Assembly (NCBI GenBank): GCA_028673005.1
Contig: CM054115.1
Span: 195,928,370 to 195,992,369, forward strand
DNA: 64,000 nucleotides
Reading direction: 5' to 3'
Origin: Tanypteryx hageni
Lineage: Eukaryota; Arthropoda; Insecta; Odonata; Petaluridae
Part shown: positions 37,615 to 48,765 of the stretch, in pieces
Numbering within the stretch: position 1 is the stretch's first letter
How the letters are laid out: the number at the start of each line of letters is the position of its first letter
Program-made: the position numbers and the translations under genes
The notes under the pieces: model-generated
Told to the model about the DNA's origin: nothing
Database searches by the model: none
What the model saw: the letters and a program-made list of their open reading frames with translations, nothing else

Positions 37615-37794
37615 TTATATTATGAACTTGATGAAATATTTGGAAAATTTATATAGTCATTAATTATTACTTTTAAATACGTTTTTGTTCATCAGATTAT
37701 GAAAACACTAAGCAGTTAGTTTCATCAAAAATATTATGAACCAATTTTTGAGGTCTCCTTGCAGCTGTCTCATAAAAGCGGATGGGAAAGACTA

Positions 37795-39038
37795 CCGTAA
37801 ATACCCGCATATAATGCGCACTTTTTTCAAAATATTTGAGTTAAATATTAGGATGCGTGTTATACGAGGGTACCTAATCTTCCTATTTTTATTTGATCCC
37901 ATATTTCCACAATTTCGGCACATTAATTACTGCCCGGGTATCCTCATATTTTTATTGGTGATTTTTATGAAAAGTAAGATAGATAATAGTAAAAATTTAT
38001 TAACTAATTCTATAAACATACATTAATTAGATATGAAAAGAATCAATTCAGTATTTATTCATTTTAAAAGCCAAGAAATTCTTCATCATTTGACCATTTT
38101 TCTTTGATGTTGTTATCGGAATCGTCATCCTCAGTATCTTTTGTATCCTCCGTTGCCGTGGCACTGTCATCGTCATCCTCCCACACCATATCATCTTCAC
38201 TACTATCTAAACCTTTACTGATGCAACATTTCTTAAAACCTTTTATAATAATATCCGTGGACAATTCATTCCACGTATTCTCGCATTTCACTGTATATGA
38301 TTTACTACATTGTAACCCACCTTTCCTTTTGTTAGCACAATGATGAGCTATTTTACACATGACATCACCCTACACCAGCGCCCAGCCTGGTGGTGAGGTA
38401 CTGGTACTACTTACGATTAGAAACAATGGCAGCTGATGCCTATGAGTTCGCTGGGAATTGATGCTTTTTGTAGAACTAACATCAAGTTATCGTTCCCTAC
38501 TTTTCTCTCAGCATTCATATGTGGTTTATTCTAGATTCTTAGAGTCTGTAGTTAATTATGGTTATTTGCTATCATTTTTATGTGCTCCCGAGTGTTCTAA
38601 TAAGGGTAAAACTGAAGGTTGGGCAAACCCGTCCACCGCAGGCGTGACAAAAACGTATGTAAAAAACATAGGATTATCGTCATTCCTTCATTTTATTAGC
38701 TCAAACAATGTCATATGCCATATTATGAAATTAATATAATTGGATTTATTGTGTATGTCCTAATATCACCTTATAAGTAAACATAGAGTATGTAATGATT
38801 GAGTTAGCTGACGTTCTTTTGGAATGTTATTCGAAAATTTCATTTCGCACTTTCATTATGTTACCAATGATTCGATCATTGCTTTAGACGACGTTACACC
38901 ATCTACTTTATTCTGGAACGGTAACGCTAAAAAAAAAAATCGCGCTATACGCGGGTATATAGAAAAATCCTAGATTACGAGGCTGAAAAACCCCCTGCGC
39001 GTTATACGAGGGTGCGCATTATATGCAGGTATTTACAG
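37795..39038 (-). mobile_element. pogo element with 29-bp-class inverted repeats
   Basis: The left end begins CCGTAAATACCCGCATATAA (37795) and the right end, on the reverse strand from 39038, CTGTAAATACCTGCATATAA. About 25 of the first 27 bases match, up to GCGCAC. TA flanks both sides (37793-37794 and 39039-39040). Inside the ends, GTTATACGAGGGT recurs at 37859-37871 and 39001-39013 in the same orientation. It carries only the C-terminal part of a transposase (minus strand), so it is non-autonomous. It lies in the 13.5-kb PGGT1B intron, 200 bp from exon 37486-37596. Confidence 0.9.
38064..38360 (-). pseudogene. pogo transposase C-terminal remnant
   Basis: An open frame of 98 codons holds CENTWNELSTDIIIKGFKKC CISKGLDSSEDDMVWED followed by a strongly acidic tail (EDDDDSATATEDTKDTEDDD). 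The FKKC.IS.G.D.SED block and acidic end match the C-termini at 18.5 kb and 46.5 kb. The catalytic core is absent. The acidic tail resembles host-factor or activation segments seen in CENP-B-like proteins, but no function can be claimed. Confidence 0.75.
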
Positions 39039-39698
39039 TAAGAGCCCTTCACGAAGCCACCACAGTCATGAAGCCACGGTCATGCCACCACAATGCAACA
39101 CAGTTAAATGAGACCTTTCAGATGGCGCAGCAATGTGGTTTTGGTGAAACAGCCAATTTCTCTGGCAGTGCATGCACACAACTTTTGATGCCATCAGTTG
39201 GCCACACTACCAGTGACAAAGCATTGCTTACAATGTTCAGATGGCAAGCAACCTTCAACACGATTAGCACTTAACATGACGATAAAATGGATAACTTTGC
39301 TACTGAAAAATCCATAACAGAAGTGGAGCATTGCCTTGCCCTTTGGATTATGGCTTGCAATGATTACTCTAATAAGGAGAAAAGAAAGAAATGCTGGGAA
39401 GAAATCACAGAAGAATTTACCGGAGACAAAGACATACCACATGCCCAAAAAAGTGATTTTGTTTATTAAATGCAGTTTTCCTTTTTTACAATTTGTGAAA
39501 GCTCAATTGTATAAATATAACAGAAAATTAATTTAACAGAACTGAAAGTATGCTCTAGTTTATGCTCTAGGCCGGAGGTTCTCAACCTGGTGCTCGTGAG
39601 CACAGCTGCGCTATTTGGCAAGTTGATTGTGCTCTTCGGCAGCCTGATGGTGCAACTCTCCAATGCTTAAATTGCATTTCCTGACATCATTAATTTAA

Positions 39699-42328
39699 CC
39701 ACTTGCCTGACTTGCCCGTGTCAGACACGGGCAGCTTTTTCTTACCGAAATTGACTTGCCCGAGCATAGCATGGGCATCGTAATTTTTTACGCTCCAGTC
39801 CTGATTTGGCCGTGTTTTTCTGATTTGTTCCTCGTAGAAGATCTTCTTTTACTCAGTAGGTGTCTCTAGCATACTACTCACTAGTGACATCAGTTGGAGA
39901 CTTTTGTAACTATGTTCCCTTATTTATATTTGTATGCCAATTTTGCCGATGTCATTCCTCAAGTTCTTCAGCTGTTTTGGATAGACAAGTTGTTTCGTTG
40001 GTCTAGTCGTCTTCTTTACTTGAAGTTCAACATTTACTGAATGATTTGTAATATCTATCTTCTGTTTCTTAGCTCATAGTTGATCATACCATACATATGT
40101 AGCGACATAGAATTTATATCAATTACTTTTCTAAAATCATTTCATCTGTCGAAACTTTTGTTGAAATATTATTATTTTCATATATAGTTCCCCGTTATGA
40201 TGTCCGATTATGATTTGTAAATTATATCTTCTGTTTCTTAGCACGTAGAATTCTATACATATGTAAGTACATAGAATTTATTTCACTTACTTTTCTAAAA
40301 TCATTTCATCTGTTGAAGTTTTTATTTATTGAAATATTACTATTTTTATATAGAGTTCCCCTTATGATGTCCGATTTTGATTTGAGTGATTCCGAAGAAT
40401 TTTCTATTAGTGAATCGGGAAGTTCATCGGAAGGTACAGACATTTTTTCTGATATTGATGAGGATGAAACTGCTCAATTACTCGATGCAAGAGTTTGGTG
40501 TCCAATCCATTCCCATCATGATCCCAGACCACCTCCTCCAAGGTTACCTTTTACTGCTTCTCCAGCTGTGCATTTAGACAATGAAGGTACCGCTGGTATT
40601 CTTCAATATTTTGAGGCATTTATTGATGATAACCTAATTGAATTGATAACTGAGCAAACCAACTTGTATGCTGACCAATGCATAAAATCTTCTGCTTCTA
40701 AAACATTTTCAAGAAGTAAAGATTGGCAGCCTGTAAAATCCAGTGAAATTCGAGTGCTTTTTGGTTTGATTATTCTTCAGGGAATTATAAGCAAACCTGT
40801 GGAAGAATGGCATTGGTCAAAGAAACAGACAATTCTTACTCCATTCTTTGCTAAAGTAATGTCATACCGTATATTTGTCCCCATAAAACGCTATCTGCAT
40901 TTTTCGGATAATAGTGTCTTTGATAAGGATACACATCCGAATGTCAAGCTAAATAAAATTTGGCCTGTGCTTGTTTATTTGAACAATAAGTTCTCAAGTT
41001 TGCTGACTCCTGAGAGGGGCATTTCTATTGATGAAAGTCTCATGCTTTACAAGGGTAGGCTAGCATGGCTCCAATATGTTCCCCTAAAAAGAGCAAGATT
41101 TGGAATAAAAACTTTCATGCTATGTGAGTCAAAGTCTGGATATATATGGTCAATTATAATATATACAGGAAAAGGGTCAGTATTGAATGAGGAATATAGT
41201 AATCTACCTATATCATCCCAGATTGTCCTAGCACTAATGAAGCCCCTTCTAGGTAAAGGTTATTATTTGACTACAGACAACTACTACACCTCCCCAGAGC
41301 TGGCCGATTTATTGATTGCTAAAGGAACTGATACCTATGGGACATTGAGAATTACAAGAAAAGAAGTTCCAAATGACCTGAAACAAAAAAAGTTGAAAAA
41401 GGGGGAATTTACTGCCTTTCAGAGAGGTAAAGTAATGGTGATGAAATGGCATGACAAGAAGGTCGTTACCGTACTCTCTACGGTACATAACACCGAATTT
41501 GTTGAGCTGAAAAAGAGGGAAAAGGTGTTACGGAAGCCGAAACTTATTGTCGAGTACAATAATACAATGGGTGGAGTGGATAGGGCAGATCAGCACCTGA
41601 CAAACTATCCCATTATAAAAAAGAGGGGGAAAAAGTATTATAAAAAATATTTTTCCACTTGTTAGATCAGGCCACTTGGAACTCATTTGTGTTGTACAGG
41701 AAGAAAGGAACAAAAAGTAACCTGGAGTTTAGAATGGAACTTGTGGAAAATATAATTGAGAAGTACCACACAGAGGACATGAGATCTAAAGGTGGAAGGC
41801 CTTCGGCAGAACCACATCCTCTACGTCTGACTGAATGGCACTTCCCTGAGTATATTCCACCTACAGAGAAGAAGGAAAAGCCATGTAGGCAGTGTGCAGT
41901 TTGTTGTGCCAAAAGGGATGAAAATGGCAAAAGAATAAGAAAAGAGACAAGGTTCTATTGCCAAGAATGTGATGTTGGACTTTGTGCTGCACCATGTTTT
42001 AAAAATTATCACACCATGAAGGAATTTTAGTAAATATTCAGAAAATAGTTTTGTAAAAAATAATAAAAATTACATTTTGTAATCTAATCTATAGAATATT
42101 TATATTTCATGCAAAAAAACTTTAAATTTTTACTTGTTGAAAAAATTAAAAATGTGAAAAATAAGAAATCAGTAAATAAGTATTTTAAGATTGTTGATTG
42201 AAAAATTTAAGTATGATTTTCTGTTATTAATTGTTTTTCCTAGTCATAAACATATCTTGAAAAAGGAAAAATAAAAAAACCTGACATTTTCTGTGTAAAA
42301 AATTTTTTAAAACCTAACAGGCAAGTGG
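39699..42328 (+). mobile_element. piggyBac transposon, almost intact
   Basis: The perfect terminal inverted repeat CCACTTGCCTG (39699-39709) has its reverse complement at 42318-42328. TTAA duplications lie at 39695-39698 and 42329-42332, exactly as piggyBac integrates. A further subterminal palindrome CCCGTGTCAGACACGGG follows the left repeat. The element is 2,630 bp, the usual full length, and holds one transposase gene interrupted by a single frame change. Confidence 0.97.
40364..42030 (+). pseudogene. piggyBac transposase with one frameshift
   Basis: This is a DDD transposase that would excise and reinsert the surrounding element at TTAA. Start: tandem Met codons at 40364 (MMSDFDLSDSEEF), preferred over the Met at 40313 because the acidic N-terminus is typical of the family. 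It has an acidic leader, then the catalytic core with Asp at 41030 (GISIDESLMLYKGRL), 41276 (YLTTDNYYTSPELA) and 41579 (NNTMGGVDRADQ). All three family Asp residues are present. At about 41640-41650, in an A run, the frame shifts by one base; beyond it the other frame continues FFHLLDQATWNSFVLYRKKG and the Cys-rich C-terminal domain (PCRQCAVCC, YCQECDVGLCAAPCFKNYH) to the stop at 42028-42030. The frameshift is in a homopolymer and could be a sequence error. No other lesion was seen. Confidence 0.95.
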
Positions 42329-42623
42329 TTAATGTGATGTTTATTTTTAAATGTTTATAATAATATTACTAATAACATTGATGCTGGTTTGATTTTAGTA
42401 TCCATGATCATTATTATTTTTCACAAAAGTATAGTGGTGCTCGATTAATAAACGAAAATACAACTTAGTGCTTGCCACATTGAAAAGGTTGGGAACGTCT
42501 GCTCTAGCCCTTTCCTAAATTTGCCTACAATCTTAATATATGAATCTGAAATTCTGTTTGTTTGTTTGTCTGCTATACAAATCCACACCTTTGAAGATAT
42601 CATCATGAAACTTCGCATAGATA

Positions 42624-43418
42624 CAGTCAGTCCTCGACTTATGTCAGTTCAACTTACGTTGATCTGCACTTATGGCAGTCATCAAGTACCACCCATGTTA
42701 TTACTTACGGTGGTCAGACTCGTACTTATGTTATGATGGTGACACAGCGCCTACATAAGTGATATTGCGTGATTTAATGCACCATAATAGAAACCAGTGA
42801 CAGTATCACATGCCGTGAAATTTATTTATTTTCATGGAAAAATTTTATTCGATATCAAAGTGGAAATACGTGTTTTAAAGCCACCCCAATATTTTTGGAA
42901 GTGTTCGCAATGGCGCTTGCATGTGTCTGTGTTCGATGGGAATTTTGTGGGCAGTCGAACTCAAAAGCCCTTCCTCCTTCGTGATGTTGCAGTTCATGGT
43001 GAATTCGAGCTCCCTTTATCGTCCACCTTTTAATCGCTGCTCTTCTCCAATTCCTAACAGCCAACAGCTCCTTTGGCACATTCACAATGAGAAGAAGAAG
43101 AGGACAGTTAAACAAATTTCCCTGGATGCATTCTTCAAAATGCCATCAACTTGCCCTAAGTCTTCCCAAAAGTAATCTCCACCTATTTAACGACAAATAC
43201 GTATGTGTTACGAAGAACCTTCTATATTATTGTATGTTCTTAATATGTGATTGGTAGTTGTATAAACATGCTCTTTTTGCTCATATCTGCAAAATTTGCA
43301 ATTCTTTATCCTTATTCAGGAATGTAACCTCCTGTTATATCATTGTTTATATGGTAAAATCAATTATGGCACCTTTTCTAGGAACGTAACCTGACATTTA
43401 AGTCCGAGGACTGCCTTC
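42624..43418 (+). mobile_element. Tigger-type MITE with transposase C-terminus
   Basis: The left end is CAGTCAGTCCTCGACTTATG after TA (42622-42623). The right end on the reverse strand reads CAGTCCTCGGACTTAAATGT, then CAGGTTACG, with a frayed last few bases (43414-43421). The interior frame 42921-43175 ends KKKRTVKQISLDAFFKMPST and SQK, the C-terminus of a Tigger transposase including the PIP-box-like QISLDAFF (43113-43136). The rest of the transposase is absent. Confidence 0.78.
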
Positions 43419-43589
43419 ATTACTTTACCCAGTGTGTAACATAGGCTATATGGCAATAAAAGACTCTGGGGGGAGGGGAGTGCTATTATATTATAAGCGC
43501 ACTGTGCATTATGCTACTATAATGTTAGCACCACGAAGCTGCATAAACTGCATTAGTGCCATCGGATGGGACCCATGTGAACTACCATA

Positions 43590-43660
43590 TCTGCCCGAAT
43601 AGAAGCCCACCCTGGATTTAAGCCGACCCCCCTAAACTTTTCACCATATTTTGACAAAAA
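43590..43660 (+). repeat. pogo-type terminal repeat
   Basis: ACTACCATATCTGCCCGAAT followed by AGAAGCCCACCCTGGATTTA and AGCCGACCCCCC resembles left ends of CENP-B-lineage pogo MITEs (TACCGTAT..TCGAATA..). The right partner was not located. Confidence 0.4.
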
Positions 43661-44780
43661 GGTAACTTTCATATCCTAAAGTGTGCCAAGCATACATGCA
43701 TGCATGGCCTAGAATACATTCGAGATTGAAGAAAAGAGAGGGAAATGGTTTAGTTGTTGACATTTTGAAATATTATTCCAATTAATAATTTTGCATTGTT
43801 GAATAATTTTCCACATTCAGTGATGATAATTTCATTAATCTTCATTTTCACAACAGGTCAAATAAAGCAATAGCGGTCTCGCCAACATAATTTTTAATCT
43901 AAGTCTATTTCCAATGAAATTAGCATTTACATTGCCTTAAAAACTGCATTTTTATAATTATACACGTTCCATGTACAGTTTTACTGTAATTCAAACAGTT
44001 GAGCATCAAAAGTCATCATTGCATTTTGCGTAAAGATATCTAGCGATCTCCATGGCGTACTTAGTATGACCGCATATGAAGTTTTTGTCATGTGTGCCCA
44101 TGATGCAGGATGACGCTGAGGGATTTATTACATAGAGATCGTCCATAAAATACGTCATGCTTATGTTTGCCTTTTTTAGCTATCCCTTCTCTAAAACTTG
44201 GCATACTACGCTAAGCTTGACTCCTACCCCTCCCTCCTGCCTGCATGATGCAATTCATGGATTTAAATCATCTTGCCAGCAGTCCCAAAGGGAGAATGTG
44301 TTTAGTACGTATTGCAGAAAATAATTTGTAAGTACATAATTGTGAAATCATCACCTGTCACAACAAATATGATCACGTTATTTTGAGAGCATGTATATTT
44401 TATTACAGCTGTGTAATATGGATGGAAATAAAATAACAATGCAATGTATGAAATTGCCTCGAGCTAATAAAGAATTAATTAATTATTTTTGACCATATCA
44501 ACGGCATGGAAAGTTTGAATGAAACTGGAGAGAATTAATACGTGATGGTTCCTAACTATTACCTATACAATATTTCACACAAGCGTTTTCCCAATCTTTT
44601 TAGCATGCATTTTTGTAATCTTTTGGCTGAGTACACATGGTTGACTTTTCTTCTAAAAGGTGGTGTAAAAGAATTGGGGTATTTATGATGAAGAAGGGCT
44701 GAGTAGTAAACCTCCAACACTAAACATCCTCAAAGAGGCATCATGGAAAAAACTCCTACTTTAACTCAAGAAAGTGAGTT

Positions 44781-45039
44781 AACTTCAATATAACAAGAAA
44801 CAAAGGTGTTGAAATGACATGTTATGCATGTTCGCATAAAGCTGAAATTAAATTTTGACAAGTGAGAAGGAGAAAAAGCATCTATCCGGAAAACGGAGAG
44901 ACCCAGTTTTGATTTCTGGTCAAGTACAGGATTTTTATTTTTTCTCCTTCTCAAATGTCAAAATTTAATATCAGCTTTATGCGAACATGCATAATGTATC
45001 ATTTCAACACCTTTGTTTCTTGTTAGAAAGAAATGAAGT
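44781..45039. repeat. foldback element with ~97-bp arms
   Basis: The left arm 44781-44878 and right arm 44937-45039 are inverted copies with about 90 percent identity by eye (shared CAAGAAACAAAGGTGTTGAA, ATGCATGTTCGCATAAAGCT, TTAAATTTTGACA, GAGAAGGAGAAAAA). A roughly 58-base loop separates them. It can form a long hairpin. No coding content is visible and target duplications are uncertain. Confidence 0.88.
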
Positions 45040-46218
45040 ACACGTTTACTTTGAATTTGCTCATATTTTAAGTTTAGATTAGATTTTCTCCAATTTTTCA
45101 ACATTTCAAAAAGGAGTTTCCTAATGTTGCTGGCATTGTTGATCTCAGATTTTTGGACTCAGGCTTTCAAATGCATTTGCACTAAGTTTACAATGAAACA
45201 AACTCATGAAGGACAATAACCGATTGAAAATTTATATGAAACGTTTCGTGAAAATACAAAACAAATGAAACACGTAGCGAAGAAACTTGAAGTCAGAAAT
45301 TACTCCAAAGCATTGTAATAATGGACAACTTAATATTTCAAATAAGAAGATATTTCATGCTTATATTAAAAATATAATTTTGTTTGCAAATTTTATTGGG
45401 CAGTTTAAAGCAAATTACTATATTGATGTATGTGATTAATTTCTTTTGATAATTAAGCAAGATCTTTTATGCATGGCCAGTGCATTTATAGTGATTACTT
45501 GATATTAAATAAACCACAGAACATATGATTTGCTGTACCACCAGAAATAGTGCACAAAACAAAAACTGTTGTGTACCGGTAAGTGTTCGACTAAATCATG
45601 TAGGTCTGTGTTTTTGGTTATGAAAATGGTATGAGCTATATGATTCTGAGAGGGGCAAAAAAGTGGTTCAACTAATAACACCCTGTGTAACAATTTTTTT
45701 TCATAGAAACTATCGCATTGGGCCACTTCACCCAAAGTTCCCTAAATTTTTGCAGGAAGTACTGCAATGGGCCCCTAGTATATCCTATCTCCTATATATG
45801 TAAGAAACAGCTATTTAATGATATACACTTAATTTACATGTTTTAATATCTATGAGTAATTTAGTCACAATGAAACGGTGACATCACGTTTTGCGTGATA
45901 TAGTTTCAGACGTAACTTAAATGTATCAAGTGTTAATGGACTAAATTTGAAAATTATGATTTATGAATGTTATTTAAATTCCATTCGTATCATTCAGATG
46001 CCGCTGACAATGGCTACTTGAATCGTGCCTGTATAAAAAAGTAATTATATTAAATATATTCTTTTCATAATTTATTTCACCCGTATTTTTGTTACTTCCG
46101 ATATTTATGCCTCGGAATATCACATCAAGGAATATATTCTGTAGATAGTTGAAACACCTTCAACACCTCAGTTTGATTTGCATAAGTAATGCTTTTATAA
46201 TGCGATTGCATTATATAC

Positions 46219-46643
46219 AATCAACAGCTGTGCAAGGTGGACAGTCTGATCACCTGACTGAAGACGTGAAGGAACGCCTTAAAAAGAGAAAAACTGACCA
46301 GGTGATCATTCCAGCAGGAATGACGTCCGTGCTTCAGCCACTGGATGTTTGCATCAATCAACCTTTCAAAAATCATATGAAGAGGCAATACATGGAATGG
46401 ATGGCGACTGTTCATGAAACTACGCCGACGGGTAGAATAAGGAATCCAGGATAGAAGCAGATATGCGAATGGATCATCACATCTTGGAACCTAATTGAAG
46501 AGGAGGTGATAGTTTAAAGCTTCAAGAAATGCTGCATCACAAATAAATCGGACGGTAGTGAAGAGAGCATTGTTTGGGAAACTAGCGAGGAGGAAGGCGT
46601 GAGTTCCGCCGAAAATGTTGATAGCATGAGTGACGAAGATTAA
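46219..46643 (+). pseudogene. pogo transposase C-terminal part
   Basis: The plus frame from about 46228 encodes GGQSDHLTEDVKERLKKRKT, then DQVIIPAGMTSVLQPLDVCI and NQPFKNHMKRQYMEWMATVH. This is the catalytic end of a pogo transposase with intact VLQPLD Asp. After a stop at 46452 it resumes with CEWIITSWNLIEEEVIV, another stop, then SFKKCCITNKSDGSEESIVW and an acidic tail ending DSMSDED with TAA at 46641-46643. It is the same family as the copies at 18.5 kb and 38.1 kb. The N-terminal two thirds are missing. Confidence 0.85.
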
Positions 46644-46984
46644 AAGTCAGTATAAAAAGCTTTCTTAAATATATTAATATATTCTTCTGCTTTTATATCA
46701 ATTTGTTTCATTTTTAAATCGCATATAATTTCTCCTACAACAGGGGAAATCTCGAAATTGACCAGAGAGTGACGGCTAATTTTGCTATTCACCGGACGTT
46801 TTTAGTGTAAAAAAATTGACGCAATCGTAAATATTTTAATTTCTTCGGAAAATTTGTTGTTCCTTTCCAAAGATTCTTAAATAATAAATGCTTATGCTTT
46901 GTTATAAAGTTTTTTAATTCTTTGCCGATTTTTTCGCAAATTATTTTTTTCCTATATCTTGATGCTCAAAAACGGAGTGCGAGT

Positions 46985-47025
46985 CTTACACAAGTGCGCG
47001 TGGTACACGTAAACATACGGTATGT
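46985..47025 (+). repeat. pogo right terminal repeat
   Basis: GAGTCTTACACAAGTGCGCG followed by TGGTACACGTAAACATACGGTA ends in the inverse of TACCGTATGTTTACGTG, a pogo-type end. It probably closes the element carrying the remnant at 46.2-46.6 kb; no left end was found. Confidence 0.6.
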
Positions 47026-47395
47026 ACATTTATAGAGAGAAATTACATCATTAATAGTTTATTTTTATTTATTAATTGTTCACCCAAAATCCATATAGTA
47101 AAAATATAAGTATTAGAGAATTTTTTATGGAGGGGAGCATATTTGGTAGTTTGACCTGGGTGCTAAAATAGTTAGTTACGGCACTGTGCACATAGTCCTA
47201 CATCACATATTGTACAACAAAATCTCATTTCTTTTCAGACTTTTTTCCTTTACCATCAGTTACTTCAGTGAAATATAATAATAAATATAAATTTTGTAAC
47301 ACAGAATGATACAATACCTGTAGTACAGATGTATATACACTAACATCAGCAAAGATGACAATCATTTTTGTCATCTGAGGGTCGTAACTATTCCA

Positions 47396-48190
47396 GTCAT
47401 CATATTTCACATAAATCAGCACCATTCCACTCAATGGTACACAGACTCTTACAAGTTCCTCTTTCTAAAGTTATTTTCCTCACAGAATTAAAACATCAAG
47501 AACTGAGGATAAAAAATATTTTACGCAAACACAAGCGCAGTCTATCTTTTAAAAAATGCATTACCCTCACAAACACACCACCCAAAAAAACCAAAATACG
47601 TAAAAATCCCCTTCTTCCCTGGTATCACAAACAGCTTATCAAAAATCTTCTCAAAACATAACCTTAAAACAGTACTTATGAATGAAAACAAACTCTCCAA
47701 CTTACTACACAATCCAAAAGAGACAATCCTGACTCTACAAAAAACCGGCATATACAAAATCGCTTGCTCAGACTGCGAGAAAGTTTACATAGGTCAAACT
47801 AAACGAAAGCTAGAAACTAGGTTCAAAGAATACCTTGCACATTACAAACACAATAGGTTTAAGAGGTCTAGTGTCGCAATACACATACAAGAAAACAATC
47901 ATCATATTAAAATCGAAAACATGGCTCTCTTAAAAACAACACAAACAGACTGGAAACTAAATGCTTACGAGAGCATTTTCATAAACAAATACCAAGACAC
48001 AGTAATGAATAATGACCGTGGGCCCATCCCTTACTCACCCCTCTACACGTTGACCATTAGGAATTCCCTCACCCCCCTTCCCTCCTTTCACTTTCACCCA
48101 GAACGTATAAATACTCAAGACAAAACCAAAACAATCCATATTACTTCAGTTACTGAAGATGAGAGCTTAGCTCTCGAAATACGTATCTAG
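47396..48190 (+). pseudogene. Penelope-like element: RT thumb and GIY-YIG endonuclease
   Basis: This is the 3' part of a Penelope-like retroelement. The frame 47368-47661 holds the end of the reverse transcriptase (SAPFHSMVHRLLQVPLSKVI, then LPWYHKQLIKNLLK). After a frame change at about 47660, a 170-codon open frame begins in the linker (MNENKLSNLLHNPKETILTL) and encodes the GIY-YIG endonuclease: TGIYKIACSDCEKVYIGQTK, RKLETRFKEYLAHYKHNRFK, then SSVAIHIQENNHHIKIENM and AYESIFINKY. The GIY-, VYIGQT, Arg, His and Glu positions expected of this nuclease family are visible. The polymerase palm with its catalytic aspartates is missing (5' truncation). The stop at 48188-48190 is followed by a tail with a loosely hairpin-forming 60 bases. 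Confidence 0.9.
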
Positions 48191-48604
48191 TGAGTTTTTC
48201 CAGAGTGATTGTGCATTTGTGTGTGCTTTTCTTTTCTATTCAGGCTAGTTTCCGACAACAGGTCCCTGTAGGCCATCGCCCTGCAAACTTGTAAGCATAA
48301 ATTTATTTTTTCCCCCTCTATTTTTCTCTTATTGACGTGTGATTGCTCACTTGGATTATTTTACTTTTCAGGAGTTTTTATTTATTTCCTAGAAGAACAA
48401 AGACAAATGACATCTGAGTCCCATGTGTAAATATGACATTTGTAATTAGTTTACAATATAAATATCTTGTGCCATTACACAGACTAATATCACAAATAAA
48501 GTTATATTTTAAAAAATTGTTATTTTATTTTTTAATAATTCAGTAAACAAAGGGTTAAATATTTGCTTTTTGCGGTAATTGTATCATCAAACTCTGTTTC
48601 ATAT

Positions 48605-48765
48605 AGATTATTCAACCAATGTTGCCGTAAAATATCAACATTGAAATTTCAGAAGTGCAGACATTACACGAATTCCAGCTTTTCCAGATTTTTAGCTCTA
48701 AAATCAGGGATGCAGGCATTACACATGTGCGGCTATTAGACGAGTAAATAAGGTATTTATTTAGT
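48605..48765 (+). repeat. pogo-type MITE end, family R3 copy 2
   Basis: This is the partner of 10880-11035 in opposite orientation. It ends GGCTATTAGACGAGTAAATA followed by AGGTA, a pogo-type terminus. Confidence 0.65.

Larger units (their letters stand above)
39573..42501. mobile_element. hAT element interrupted by piggyBac
   Basis: The left end CGGAGGTTCTCAACCTGGTG (39573) and the right end on the reverse strand CAGACGTTCCCAACCTTTTC (from 42501) are hAT-like inverted repeats. The 8-bp flanks CTCTAGGC (39565-39572) and CTCTAGCC (42502-42509) match at 7 of 8. The hAT part itself is only about 300 bp and non-coding; the remainder is the piggyBac inserted into it. Hence hAT insertion preceded piggyBac insertion. 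Confidence 0.85.

Noticed and set aside
40313..40363. Upstream Met at 40313 as the piggyBac start
   Set aside because: It adds 17 hydrophobic residues not expected ahead of the acidic leader; the Met pair at 40364 is more plausible.
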